NCBI GenBank assembly: GCA_944323035.1
Contig: CALUQY010000004.1
Location: forward strand, 49,720 to 113,719
DNA from: Candidatus Gastranaerophilales bacterium
GTDB taxonomy: Bacteria; Cyanobacteriota; Vampirovibrionia; Gastranaerophilales; Gastranaerophilaceae
Direction of reading: 5' to 3'
DNA length: 64,000 nucleotides
The notes under the pieces are model-generated. The model was given only the letters and a program-made list of their open reading frames with translations, searched no databases and was not told where the DNA came from. A program made the position numbers and the translations under genes. Shown piece by piece: positions 1-8,124 of this stretch. Position 1 is the stretch's first letter. Each line of letters begins with the position of its first letter.

Positions 1-429
1 GGATATAAAAAACACCAGCAAAAGCGATGATGCAATAAGAATTAAAATTAAAATCGCAGGGTAGACGCTGGCTTTTATCAAGTTGTAAAGCATTGTTCTA
101 TGTCTTTTTAAAGAGGAGTGTATTTCCTGTAAAATTCGCGGCAGTTCGCCTGACTGAGCGCCTATTGACATCAGATTGCAGTATACGTTTCCGATAGAAT
201 GTTTGAATTTTAAAATTGAATTGGCAAAGTTTTCGCCTTTATCCAAATCCTCCAGTAGTTTTTTTGCTATTAATTTAATTTTTTTGCTGTTTGAGTATTG
301 TTGAATATTCGTCAGGGCTGTTGTTATCGGAATAGAAGAGCTGAGGTATGAGTGGAGTTGAGAGAAAAAATCCACTTTTTCATTCAGCGAAAGCCCTGAT
401 ATGTTGTACTGGAGAATGTCGTTACTCAT
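1..429 (-). CDS. Type II secretion / type IV pilus inner-membrane protein, GspF/PilC family (partial)
   Basis: The reading frame runs off the left window edge, so only the N-terminal 143 residues are present, starting MSNDILQYNISGLSLNEK. It reads into the cytoplasmic GspF helical domain (LSLNEKVDFFSQLHSYLSSS, then a segment with IGAQSGELP) and ends in the first hydrophobic segment (ASVYPAILILILIASSLLL). GspF/PilC proteins form the inner-membrane platform on which pilin subunits are polymerised, so this is a plausible assembly partner for the four pilin-like proteins in the window; that link is inference. The start is the only ATG near the frame opening, and no strong ribosome binding site is seen. 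Confidence 0.8.
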   Translation of the reverse strand, partial: MSNDILQYNISGLSLNEKVDFFSQLHSYLSSSIPITTALTNIQQYSNSKKIKLIAKKLLEDLDKGENFANSILKFKHSIGNVYCNLMSIGAQSGELPRILQEIHSSLKRHRTMLYNLIKASVYPAILILILIASSLLLVFFIS

Positions 430-765
430 GCGCTAATTATAGCGCGTGCAGCAGCTTTTCGCAATTTGTAATGAATTATTTCATCTTTTAAGTGTAGGAT
501 GTACAAAAAATTTACAAAATTTTACATAAATTTCGGGTGTCCAAACTATAGAAAATGGATATGCTGTTTTATTGCCCGTGTGAATGTTTAGTTAAAAATA
601 ATGAAAATAATTAAAATTTTTTATTTTTAAAAAAATATTTTCAATCAAGCCTTTACATTTACTTAATATTTGCACATTTGCTAGCAACTTTTTTCATGCA
701 CAGCTTTTATTTAGGTATGCTCTTGGTAAAATAATTATATAGTATTTGTGTAGTAGAAGTTTTTT
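430..765. other. Intergenic region between gspF-like and first membrane-protein gene
   Basis: About 336 AT-rich bases separate divergent genes. No ORF of convincing length is present. It holds the HLR1-like direct repeat at 511-528, preceded by a related half site at 500-507. No clear -35/-10 pair could be fixed near the start at 766. Confidence 0.5.
511..528 (+). promoter_or_regulatory. HLR1-like direct repeat (candidate RpaB/WalR-type site)
   Basis: The sequence TTTACAAA-AT-TTTACATA is two TTACA half sites with 10-bp period. It matches the published cyanobacterial HLR1 consensus bound by RpaB. A third, imperfect half site (TGTACAAA) lies just upstream. It sits 238 bp before the start at 766 and about 80 bp before the divergent gene. 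Confidence 0.4.
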
Positions 766-2520
766 ATGTTACAAAAAATCCAATCAAGTGAAGTAAAAAG
801 TAGAAATAGTGTAAAAAGTACCCGTGAAATGAACGGTACTTCTTCTGCTAACGCTAAAAATCAAAATTTTAGCGGATTGGGTGATTTTGTGCTTCAAGGG
901 GTTCAATTATGTGAACGCCATCCTATGATTAACGTTTCCGTACTGGATTTATCTACTGCTATTATTCCAAGAACAATTATCGAAACTTATTCAGGCGATG
1001 CCGCTGTTAATGAAAAAGGTGAAAAAAAACGCAAGGCTAATGTCTTTGCCGGCATGGAAGCATTCAGACGTGAAGCTTCAGGCTTGATTATTAACTGTTT
1101 AATTCCGGGCTTTATTGTTGCAGGCGTGGCTAAACTTATTCAAAGACCTATTATGAAAGGGTTTGGCAAAACTAACCTCTCTAACGTTTGGGCAAACTCA
1201 GATTCTTTGGACAAAATTTCCAAATACTATCTCGGTGCTAAGGGCGCAACTGAGGATGAAAAAGTCTTTAATACCTTCAAATCAATGCTCCACGATCTGG
1301 AAGGCGCGGACGGTGATGTCCCGAAAAAAGGACTTGTTAAATTCAGTTCTTTTGCAAACCTCGATACAAACGCTAGAGAACTTACTGATTGCGTAATGTC
1401 TGACAAACCTTTCAAAGCTGCATATAAAAATTTAATCGACAAAACTCATATCGGTGAACATATTCAATTTAAAGAAGATAAAGCTTATTTCTCTTCTACG
1501 CTGGAATCTTTAATGGAAAATACCGTCAAAGTTATTAAAGAATTCCACAAAGAAAACATTACTGATGAAAAAGGTGTTGCCGATTATATTAAAAAAGCGA
1601 AAAAACTGGTTAAAACCAAGAGTCTTGCAGGTCTTGCCGTAATTATTCCGCTGGCAGTTTCCGCTCAGCCTATCAACAGATGGCTTACACGTAAAGCTTC
1701 CGGCAGAAAAGGCGCGCCTATTTACGATGAATTCAAGGATAAAAATTCTAAAACCGAAGTAAATCTTTCTGATAAAGATAAAGCAGCACTATTTAAACAA
1801 AAAATCATATCCGTGTCATCAATGGTCGGTGTGGCATTGCTTTCTATGATGAAACTGCCTAGCATGAAGATGTTGGAATTTAACGGAATATTCCCGTCAA
1901 TGGATATGGCACGTATAGTTTCAACAGCAACATTCGCAAGCCGTATGGCCGCATCTGAAGATAAAAATGAACTTCAATTATCAACTGTTCGAGATATCAC
2001 GACATTCGCAAGCATGTACTTCTTAGGCGACTATGCTGCAAAAGGCGTTGCAACCGCAATGGAAAAGGCAAATCCGGAATTGAAACTTCTTAACAGATTT
2101 AAAGATGTTCCGCAAGATGCAAATGTGTTTAAAAAATTCTGGAACTGGGTTAAAAATACCAGCCTTAAATCTTCAGATGAATTAGTAACAAAACGTGCAA
2201 AAAATATGCGCACCTGGTGTCAGGTTGCAAATATCGGGTTCTCCCTTGCTCTGCTGGGCTTGCTTGTACCGCTTTTGACAGTTGATACAGCTCAAAAAGG
2301 CAGAAAGAAAGACCTTGAAGCTCAACAAAAAAATAATACACTAGCAAATTCGAACGAAACAGATTCGTCGTCGACCGGCGCCTCAACACAGGCGGCTGCC
2401 GGCACGGCTGCGGAAAAATCTGCAGCAGCAACCGTAAACGGCAATACTGATGCCGCCGAAAATCCGGATACGTCCTTCCATAAATATTCGTTCGATAGTT
2501 TTAACAGAAAAGTAGGTTAG
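766..2520 (+). CDS. Lineage-specific multi-pass membrane protein, paralogue of the next gene
   Basis: Unrecognised family, 584 aa. Hydrophobic segments are visible around residues 105-127 (GLIINCLIPGFIVAGVAKLI), about 285-303, about 345-365 and about 490-512. The C-terminal 70 residues are Ala/Thr/Ser/Asn-rich low complexity. It aligns by eye with the next gene: (I/L)PRTI(I/V), QPINR(W/Y)(L/I)T(R/K), G(I/M)(F/I)PS and SRMAA/SRFMAA occur in the same order, so the pair is a tandem duplication. The genes are 3 bp apart and surely cotranscribed. The start has only a weak upstream GTAGAAG. The coding region is real (long, codon use like neighbours), but the function is unknown. Confidence 0.85.
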   Translation: MLQKIQSSEVKSRNSVKSTREMNGTSSANAKNQNFSGLGDFVLQGVQLCERHPMINVSVLDLSTAIIPRTIIETYSGDAAVNEKGEKKRKANVFAGMEAFRREASGLIINCLIPGFIVAGVAKLIQRPIMKGFGKTNLSNVWANSDSLDKISKYYLGAKGATEDEKVFNTFKSMLHDLEGADGDVPKKGLVKFSSFANLDTNARELTDCVMSDKPFKAAYKNLIDKTHIGEHIQFKEDKAYFSSTLESLMENTVKVIKEFHKENITDEKGVADYIKKAKKLVKTKSLAGLAVIIPLAVSAQPINRWLTRKASGRKGAPIYDEFKDKNSKTEVNLSDKDKAALFKQKIISVSSMVGVALLSMMKLPSMKMLEFNGIFPSMDMARIVSTATFASRMAASEDKNELQLSTVRDITTFASMYFLGDYAAKGVATAMEKANPELKLLNRFKDVPQDANVFKKFWNWVKNTSLKSSDELVTKRAKNMRTWCQVANIGFSLALLGLLVPLLTVDTAQKGRKKDLEAQQKNNTLANSNETDSSSTGASTQAAAGTAAEKSAAATVNGNTDAAENPDTSFHKYSFDSFNRKVG

Positions 2521-2523
2521 CAA

Positions 2524-4200
2524 ATGCAAGTTAGTCAATTAAATTACCGGAACAATTACCCTCAGCAAAGACAAAATAGCAAAGAACAATTAAATAATCA
2601 TCAGCAAAAATTCGGCGGTGCTTTTGACTGTGTGTCACTGGCTTTAAGATTTTTGGATACAAATCAGGCGTGGGGCGCAACAGCGGTCGATGTGGGTTCT
2701 ATGGTTCTGCCAAGAACAATTGTTGACTTCCAGCGCGGAGTTAACGCAGGGGTAGAAACAGCCACCCGTGAATCTTCAAGTTCCGCAAACCATGCATTAG
2801 TCGGTGTTTATGGTACTCTGGCAGGGTTAATGCTTGCAAGCACCTTTAACTCTAAATTCGGCATTAAATTTAATAAGATTTTTGCCGGTGACAAAATTCT
2901 GGATAACCTCGGTGAAAGCTGGCATGAAGAGGTTCAGTCAGGTAATAAAAATCCTCTGAGAAAACACCTTGAAAAAGTCGTAGGTTCTATTGAAGGCTTT
3001 AACCCGTCCGGCTCAAAAGAAGGCTGGGTCGGAATCCCTAAAGATACACAAAAACTTATCGTTGACAGATTGGAAAATGATATAACCTCTTCAAATAAGG
3101 CAAAAATCAGCAAGGAAACAGAAAGATATATCCACTCACTAATCACATCTTCAACCGGGGCGGAAGCTAAAATGCGCCTGCTGAAAAAAGGTAAGGAACA
3201 TGTTTCCGGTCTTGATTTGAAAACAATGCTGGAAAATATTTATTCCGTTACAAAAACATTTACCAGTGAAAAAGTCGGTAACGTATTTGAAACAACAAAA
3301 GACTTCTCAGCTAATGATTTCATAAAATCAATGAAGAAATTCAACAAAATGCGTTCATTGATGGGTATCGGCATTGCCGGTGCGATTGGTATGTCTATCC
3401 AGCCGATTAACAGATATATCACAAAACGCAGAACCGGTGAGGATAAATTCGTAGGCGGCGGCGAAAAAGATAATTCTTTCGGATTTAAAATAAGAAAAGC
3501 GCTTGCGGCCGTTGTCTTTGGTACCGGTGCTTTTGCCTGCATAAGCACTAACCCTAAAGAAATTATTCCTCGTTTGCAGTTTAAAGGTATGATTCCGTCT
3601 TTGAACCAGTTTAAAGCTATTTACGGCTTAACGATTATGTCAAGATTTATGGCTGCAAGAAACGACAACGAATTAATTGAATCCAGCGTAAAAGATATTT
3701 TCGGATTCGTTAACTGGTTGATTTTAGGCAGTGTCGTAAGCAAAGGTGTTGCTAATTCTTTAGATAAAGATTTGATTAATATTAAAGACGGCGACGGAAA
3801 AGGCTTCTTTAAATGGCTTAAAAATTCAAGTATTAAAACCAGGGACGAAGTTCTTCTCTCAAGCCTTAAAAATGCCGGTGTTGACGTAGTAAAAGACGGC
3901 AAAGCTCTGACGTACTCTGAAATGTTGAAGAAAATTCCAGCAAACGACAAATTGACCAAAGTTAAATTGAGAAAATTGAATATTGCGCAGGTAGCCGGTT
4001 ACTTGTATTCAGGTTTAGTCTTAGGTATAGGTATTCCGAAACTTAATGCATATATGACAAACAAACGTATTGCGAAACAGGCCGCAGCGCAAGAATCAGC
4101 AAAAGCACAGTCAGCAGCAATACCTGAAAACGATCAGACGGCAGTTTTCTTTAAAGAACAATTAAAAATGAAAACATTTTTGTCCGGGAAAGTTTCGTGA
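2524..4200 (+). CDS. Lineage-specific multi-pass membrane protein, tandem paralogue
   Basis: 558 aa, unrecognised. It shares PRTI-D, QPINRYIT, PRLQFKG-IPSLNQ, SRFMAA and SKGVANS landmarks with the preceding protein, giving the same architecture of N-terminal soluble part, several hydrophobic segments and a C-terminal hydrophobic segment (VAGYLYSGLVLGIGIPKL) followed by an Ala/Gln-rich tail. The start ATG is 3 bp after the previous stop. The last residues and stop (LSGKVS*) are encoded by the first bases of the dispersed repeat beginning at 4180, so the repeat appears to have replaced the original gene end. Confidence 0.85.
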   Translation: MQVSQLNYRNNYPQQRQNSKEQLNNHQQKFGGAFDCVSLALRFLDTNQAWGATAVDVGSMVLPRTIVDFQRGVNAGVETATRESSSSANHALVGVYGTLAGLMLASTFNSKFGIKFNKIFAGDKILDNLGESWHEEVQSGNKNPLRKHLEKVVGSIEGFNPSGSKEGWVGIPKDTQKLIVDRLENDITSSNKAKISKETERYIHSLITSSTGAEAKMRLLKKGKEHVSGLDLKTMLENIYSVTKTFTSEKVGNVFETTKDFSANDFIKSMKKFNKMRSLMGIGIAGAIGMSIQPINRYITKRRTGEDKFVGGGEKDNSFGFKIRKALAAVVFGTGAFACISTNPKEIIPRLQFKGMIPSLNQFKAIYGLTIMSRFMAARNDNELIESSVKDIFGFVNWLILGSVVSKGVANSLDKDLINIKDGDGKGFFKWLKNSSIKTRDEVLLSSLKNAGVDVVKDGKALTYSEMLKKIPANDKLTKVKLRKLNIAQVAGYLYSGLVLGIGIPKLNAYMTNKRIAKQAAAQESAKAQSAAIPENDQTAVFFKEQLKMKTFLSGKVS

Positions 4201-4592
4201 TAAGGAACGTGGCGTGAATGAGTTGCAGAGCAACTCCCGCTCACGCAAGCGAGTCTTTTGAGTGGCACTCTGCCGAGCGAAACAATCCAGTGAGCTGTTT
4301 CGCGAGAGGTAGACAGCACTCTGCCGAGAAAAACAGTCCAGTGAACTGTTTTTCGAGAGGGAAGCGCACGGCTCGCGGTTTCTTCCGCCTGTCAAATCAA
4401 AGATTTGAAACTGCGGTGATATTATGTTCGCCTGCTCGTCACACTCCCGTGTGCCGACACTGCGAACATCGGCTGACGGATTCAGCGCGAGCAAGCTGAG
4501 GCATTCCAAGGCAAAACCGCGCTTTTGCCTGAATGCCGTTAAGCGCGAGTCGTGCAAGAAGCGAGGCGCAGCGGCGGAGAACTGCTTTATTT
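4180..4592 (+). repeat. Hairpin-rich dispersed repeat, copy 1
   Basis: It begins TTGTCCGGGAAAG and ends GGAGAACTGCTTTATTT, the same ends as the copies at 13569 and 22406. Inside are two modules flanked by ACTCTGCCGA and GAGAGG. The second module has a perfect 10-bp stem (GAAAAACAGT / ACTGTTTTTC, 4328-4354) with loop CCAGTGA. This copy has about 110 extra bases relative to the copy at 22406. Both flanking convergent genes end inside it. No protein is supported here. Confidence 0.8.
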
Positions 4593-5636
4593 AATAAGCT
4601 CAGCGTTTGCAAGGAAGTCTATTATATTCATAACTTTAATATTGCTCCAGAAAAGTGCTGTTTTTAGTCCTATAACGCAGGCAGGACAGGAAGTTAAAAC
4701 GATTTTGGCACCGGATTTTTTTATTTCCTGAGCCCTCTTTTTTATCAACATGCCGGCAATTTCCGGCTTTTTTAAAAGAAATTCGCCGGCAAGCCCGCAG
4801 CAGCTTTCCGGAATCTCTACATATTCAATATTCTCGCAATTTTCAAGTATTTTTTCTAAAAAGTCCGTGTTTTCAAGGTGGCAGGGACGGTGGAAGGTTA
4901 TTTTCTGTGTTTTCTTAAACTTGAATTTCAATCCTAATTCCGCAATGAGGGTTTCGGCGTTGACGAATTTTTTATTTATTGTCCTGTAGCCTTTAAGCGT
5001 GCTTTCGCAGCTTGCGCAGTCGGTGAGGATAAATTCGGATGTTGAAGCGTTTATAAGTTCTGTATTGCGGGCTTTGACCTCTTCAAATTTTTCAAGATCT
5101 CCGCTTGTGAAAAACGGCAGTCCGCAACAGGAAAAACAGGCATCTAGGAGTTGAACTCCGGCTTTATTGAGCACTTTTTTTAGTGAATTTTCAGTGCGCG
5201 GGTAAATTTTGTTGGCGCAGCCTTTGAAATAAAGGATTGCGCGCTTACTTTGTAATGATTTTACGCGGAAAGGTTCGCTTATTCGGTTTGCAAGATTTAT
5301 AAATTTTTCCAGTGCACAATGGAACAGTTTTATAATTTTGAAAAATTTTTTGTTGCTAATATATTCATACTTGGCAGTTTGCAGGATTTCGCACACATTA
5401 ATTCCGGCAGGGCAGAATTTTGAGCATTTGTCGCAGTTCAGGCACAGGTCAAGATAGGAGTTGATTTTATCCGAAAGCTTTAAATCCCCTTTCAAAACAC
5501 CTGAAAGCATTATGAATTTACCCTTGGAAACCGCGCACTCGTTGCCGGTTGCATGGTAAACAGGGCAGGAACTCTGGCAGAGTCCGCATTTTGAACATTT
5601 ATTTATCTCTTTTTCAAAATCTTTCAGTTTCTTCAT
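4587..5636 (-). CDS. (Fe-S)-binding oxidoreductase subunit, GlcF/LutA-like
   Basis: 349 aa. Two ferredoxin-type clusters are evident: C14-x2-C17-x2-C20-x3-CP and C65-x2-C68-x2-C71-x3-CP. They are followed by two cysteine-rich CCG domains (ACFSCCGLPFF and ESCCGLAGEF, with SCPAC further on). This is the layout of GlcF, the iron-sulfur subunit of glycolate oxidase, and of related lactate or heterodisulfide reductase subunits. No FAD-linked partner (GlcD) is adjacent, so the substrate is unknown. It is divergent from the ABC permease with only 38 bp between start codons. The final residues and stop lie in the repeat ending at 4592. Confidence 0.85.
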   Translation of the reverse strand: MKKLKDFEKEINKCSKCGLCQSSCPVYHATGNECAVSKGKFIMLSGVLKGDLKLSDKINSYLDLCLNCDKCSKFCPAGINVCEILQTAKYEYISNKKFFKIIKLFHCALEKFINLANRISEPFRVKSLQSKRAILYFKGCANKIYPRTENSLKKVLNKAGVQLLDACFSCCGLPFFTSGDLEKFEEVKARNTELINASTSEFILTDCASCESTLKGYRTINKKFVNAETLIAELGLKFKFKKTQKITFHRPCHLENTDFLEKILENCENIEYVEIPESCCGLAGEFLLKKPEIAGMLIKKRAQEIKKSGAKIVLTSCPACVIGLKTALFWSNIKVMNIIDFLANAELIK

Positions 5637-5662
5637 ATTTTTATTATTGCATAAATTTGTTA

Positions 5663-5668
5663 TATAAT
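5663..5668 (+). promoter_or_regulatory. -10 box placed for a leaderless transcript
   Basis: TATAAT lies 6 bp before the ATG at 5675, so transcription would be expected to start at or next to the start codon. No Shine-Dalgarno sequence is present. The -35 region (TTTATT) is weak. Confidence 0.4.
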
Positions 5669-5674
5669 CATCTT

Positions 5675-6499
5675 ATGAAAAATTTCAGGTTGTTTGCTGG
5701 ATATTTTTTGCTTTGTGTAACGGCATTTAGTATGCTGTATCCCTTTTTTGCCATGTTGAACCTGTCTTTTGCAGACAATGCTGACTTTTTCTCTAATCCG
5801 GGGCAGATTGTGCATCTTGATTTAACGCTGGAAAATTACAGGCGATTGTTTGCAGATATTCCGATTGTACAGTATTTCTTAAACAGCCTGATAGTAGCGA
5901 TTGCCGCCACCGCAGGTCAGGTTGTGTTCTCGGCGCTTGCCGGTTACGCGTTTGCAAGGTTTAACTTTCGTGCACGCAATATCATTTTTTTGATAATTCT
6001 TATAACCATGATGATTCCGCCGCAGGTGAATATTATCCCGCTTTTCTTTATGATGCGGGAATTGCACCTGATTAATACATATTCTGCTCTGATTTTGCCT
6101 GCAATGTTCGGCGGGCTGGGCATTTTTATGATGCGGCAGTATTTCCTTGCGTTCCCGAAGGATTTGGAGGAAGCTGCAAGGATTGACGGGTGTAATTATT
6201 TCCAAACCTTCCTGCGCGTTGTTTTGCCGCTTGCACTTCCGGTACTTGCAACGCTTGCGATTTTTACATTTGTGACAACGTGGAATAGCTTTATGTGGCC
6301 GTTGATTTCTACAAACACCGAGGCTTTAAGAACTCTGCCGGTCGGGCTTGCAATTTATAAAGGAAGTTTCCGCGAACTCACGCAATGGGGTGAATTGCTG
6401 GCATGTTCGGCGATTTGTACAATACCTGTAGTTATGGTGTTTATTGTTGGTAAAAAATATTTTATTAATGACATTTTGCTTGGCGGTGTTAAAGAATAA
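5675..6499 (+). CDS. Carbohydrate ABC transporter permease, MalG/UgpE type
   Basis: 274 aa with about six membrane segments. It carries the binding-protein-dependent permease signature EAARIDGCNYFQTFLRVVLPLALP (the EAA loop that docks on the ATPase), typical of sugar importers. The in-frame ORF extends further upstream, but ATG 5675 (MKNFRLFAGYFLL) matches the family start. A MalF/UgpA-type partner is encoded far away at 33622-34506. No ATPase or substrate-binding protein lies nearby, so the sugar is unknown. Confidence 0.88.
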   Translation: MKNFRLFAGYFLLCVTAFSMLYPFFAMLNLSFADNADFFSNPGQIVHLDLTLENYRRLFADIPIVQYFLNSLIVAIAATAGQVVFSALAGYAFARFNFRARNIIFLIILITMMIPPQVNIIPLFFMMRELHLINTYSALILPAMFGGLGIFMMRQYFLAFPKDLEEAARIDGCNYFQTFLRVVLPLALPVLATLAIFTFVTTWNSFMWPLISTNTEALRTLPVGLAIYKGSFRELTQWGELLACSAICTIPVVMVFIVGKKYFINDILLGGVKE

Positions 6500-6528
6500 T
6501 TGACAAAGTGTAGAAGATAGTACATAAT
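6500..6528 (+). promoter_or_regulatory. Promoter of pilin-like locus 1
   Basis: TTGACA, a 17-bp spacer ending in AGTA, then CATAAT. It starts immediately after the previous stop codon. Loci 2, 3 and 4 carry the same architecture. Confidence 0.75.
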
Positions 6529-6590
6529 AAAATTGTACTATTTAATAAGAAAGGATGGAAAAGTTATGAAGAACCGAATTGTAATTACGT

Positions 6591-7814
6591 ATGCAGGGGG
6601 GGGGGGGGCCGGCTGAGCCGGTTCTATCTAAGCAATCCGTGCTTGCGGACGCCGTGAAAAGTAACGTGAAGGACGGAGCGCCGGCGCCGGTTCGCGTGAG
6701 CGAAACGGGCAGGGCGCGAAACTGGACGATGCCGCCGTTGCGACTGGAGCGTGAGTGTAAGGAGCACTCTGCCGAACAAAACGATTTATTATCGTTTTGT
6801 GAGAGGCGAAATTCTGCAACGATTGATAATCGTTGCGTAGAATTTGACAGGCGGGAGAACCAACGTTGCGCATTTACGATGGCAGAGATATTGCTGTCAT
6901 TAACAATAATCGGTGTGGTGGCGGCGATTACCTTGCCAAGCCTTACGGGCAATATTAATGAACGCACATGGAACACCCAGCGCAAAGCCCTTTATGCACG
7001 TTTTAGTCAGGCAATTGCCCTGATGCCGTCACTCAATGGCTACGGCACGCTTGTTGAAGTTACGGATTCCAGCGGCTCAAATGTTTTGACAGAAGATAAT
7101 GTGGCTGAAACTTTTATTACTGGAGCATTATCAAAAGTTCTCAAGATTAATAATGTTTGTGATAATCAACATCTTGAAGATTGCGGCATCCCTTCCAAAA
7201 TTACTACTCTTGATGCAGAAAATAAATTGATGCCTAAAACAATGGCGGAATTAAATAGTAGAATAACTTCTCTGCCGGCGACTTCCATTTATCCGGCTCA
7301 ATCCGGCTACAATACGAAAAGTGCTGCGTTTGAAACCCAGAATGGTGAAAGTATTAATCTGTTTTATAATCCAAATTGCGTTTCTAATATGAATGAAACA
7401 AGTAATTACAGGACGCAGCCTAAAGTGTGTTTAAATATGATTTTTGATCTTAATGGTACGAAAGGGCCGAATACTGTCGGGAAAGATATTGGTTTTATGA
7501 CAGTATTATACCCGACAGATAGCGTTGTCGTTGCACCGGTACCGCATTTACATGATGCTACTTCTGGCGTCGAACAGTCGAAAGCTACTGCCACATGTAC
7601 ACATCAAAATAGTGAATACCGAATGCCAAATCGTGAGGAATATATTTCGTTGTTTGTTAATCAAGAGCTTATTGGCATTGATTCCGGACTGTATTGGACA
7701 TCTACTCTTGATGCTGCAAATGTAAATATGGCGTGGATAATGAGTTTTACAACCGGAGGGGTTGGACTTTACTCGCGTACTAATGAGTATCCGGTGCGGT
7801 GTGTAAAACGCTAA
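6591..7814 (+). CDS. Pilin-like surface protein, locus 1 (leader out of frame)
   Basis: 407 aa in the frame as sequenced, starting at ATG 6591 which has no ribosome binding site. The ATG with a good site is 6566, now out of frame through the 13-G tract. After a roughly 85-residue insert rich in inverted repeats comes A|FTMAEILLSLTIIGVVAAITLPS, a prepilin-type segment with Glu at mature position 5 and Ala instead of Gly before the cleavage site. The middle has DLNGTKGPNTVGKDIGF, conserved in all four loci. The C-terminus (EYRMPNREEYISLFVN, YWTST, PVRCVKR) resembles DUF1566/Lcl-type C-terminal domains. The likely role is a minor pilin or surface adhesin exported by a type II/IV pilus machine. 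Expression is probably phase variable. Confidence 0.8.
   Translation: MQGGGGPAEPVLSKQSVLADAVKSNVKDGAPAPVRVSETGRARNWTMPPLRLERECKEHSAEQNDLLSFCERRNSATIDNRCVEFDRRENQRCAFTMAEILLSLTIIGVVAAITLPSLTGNINERTWNTQRKALYARFSQAIALMPSLNGYGTLVEVTDSSGSNVLTEDNVAETFITGALSKVLKINNVCDNQHLEDCGIPSKITTLDAENKLMPKTMAELNSRITSLPATSIYPAQSGYNTKSAAFETQNGESINLFYNPNCVSNMNETSNYRTQPKVCLNMIFDLNGTKGPNTVGKDIGFMTVLYPTDSVVVAPVPHLHDATSGVEQSKATATCTHQNSEYRMPNREEYISLFVNQELIGIDSGLYWTSTLDAANVNMAWIMSFTTGGVGLYSRTNEYPVRCVKR
6596..6608 (+). repeat. Poly-G tract (13 G), locus 1, phase-OFF length
   Basis: Thirteen consecutive G follow the leader MKNRIVITYA, which starts at ATG 6566 behind an AAGGATGG ribosome binding site. Read from that ATG, 13 G lead to a TGA three codons later. 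Twelve or fifteen G would join the leader to the pilin-like frame. Confidence 0.8.
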
Positions 7815-7842
7815 AAAAGGAGCCGGATGGCTCCTTTTTTAG
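7811..7842 (+). terminator. Rho-independent terminator after locus 1
   Basis: AAAAAAGGAGCC-GGAT-GGCTCCTTTTTT. The A-tract and T-tract make it usable from both sides, so it also ends the convergent ACT gene. Confidence 0.85.
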
Positions 7843-8124
7843 CTATGCAATATTGTGCATGCTGTCAAAAATTTCTTTTCTCTGTACCCAGATTTCCATT
7901 CCCATTTCTTTGCCCAGCTTCGTCAGGCCTTCTTTTATTTCTGCAAATGAAAATTTAGATTTCTCAATGTTTCCCAGCAAGAACATTACAAAATGCCCCT
8001 GCATTAAAGTTTGTTTGATATCTTCAATGTTGACTTCAAATTTTGCCAGTTCTGTTGTCACTCCGGCAACAATTCCCACCTTGTCAACACCGGAAACTGT
8101 TACTATTATTTGCTTATCGGACAT
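7843..8124 (-). CDS. ACT-domain regulatory protein
   Basis: 93 aa, essentially one ACT domain (IIVTVSGVDKVGIVAGVTTELAKFEVNIEDIKQTLMQGHFVMFLL), the small-ligand, usually amino-acid, binding fold. Length and sequence fit the UPF0237 group of free-standing ACT proteins. The start overlaps the end of the upstream symporter gene by 19 bp, implying translational coupling and a shared operon. A role in sensing an amino acid handled by the symporter is inference. Confidence 0.85.
   Translation of the reverse strand: MSDKQIIVTVSGVDKVGIVAGVTTELAKFEVNIEDIKQTLMQGHFVMFLLGNIEKSKFSFAEIKEGLTKLGKEMGMEIWVQRKEIFDSMHNIA

Noticed and set aside
4218..4499. Open frames across the dispersed repeats (also 22394-22645 and 4162-4557 on the minus strand)
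   Set aside because: They follow the hairpin repeat, recur with it, have no ribosome binding site and encode Arg/Ser/Cys-rich strings with no conserved protein character.
6591..6650. Poly-G as assembly artefact
   Set aside because: It occurs at four loci at the same place in the gene with a consistent in-frame optimum of twelve G, and flanking sequence differs, so a shared biological cause is more likely; read data are still needed.
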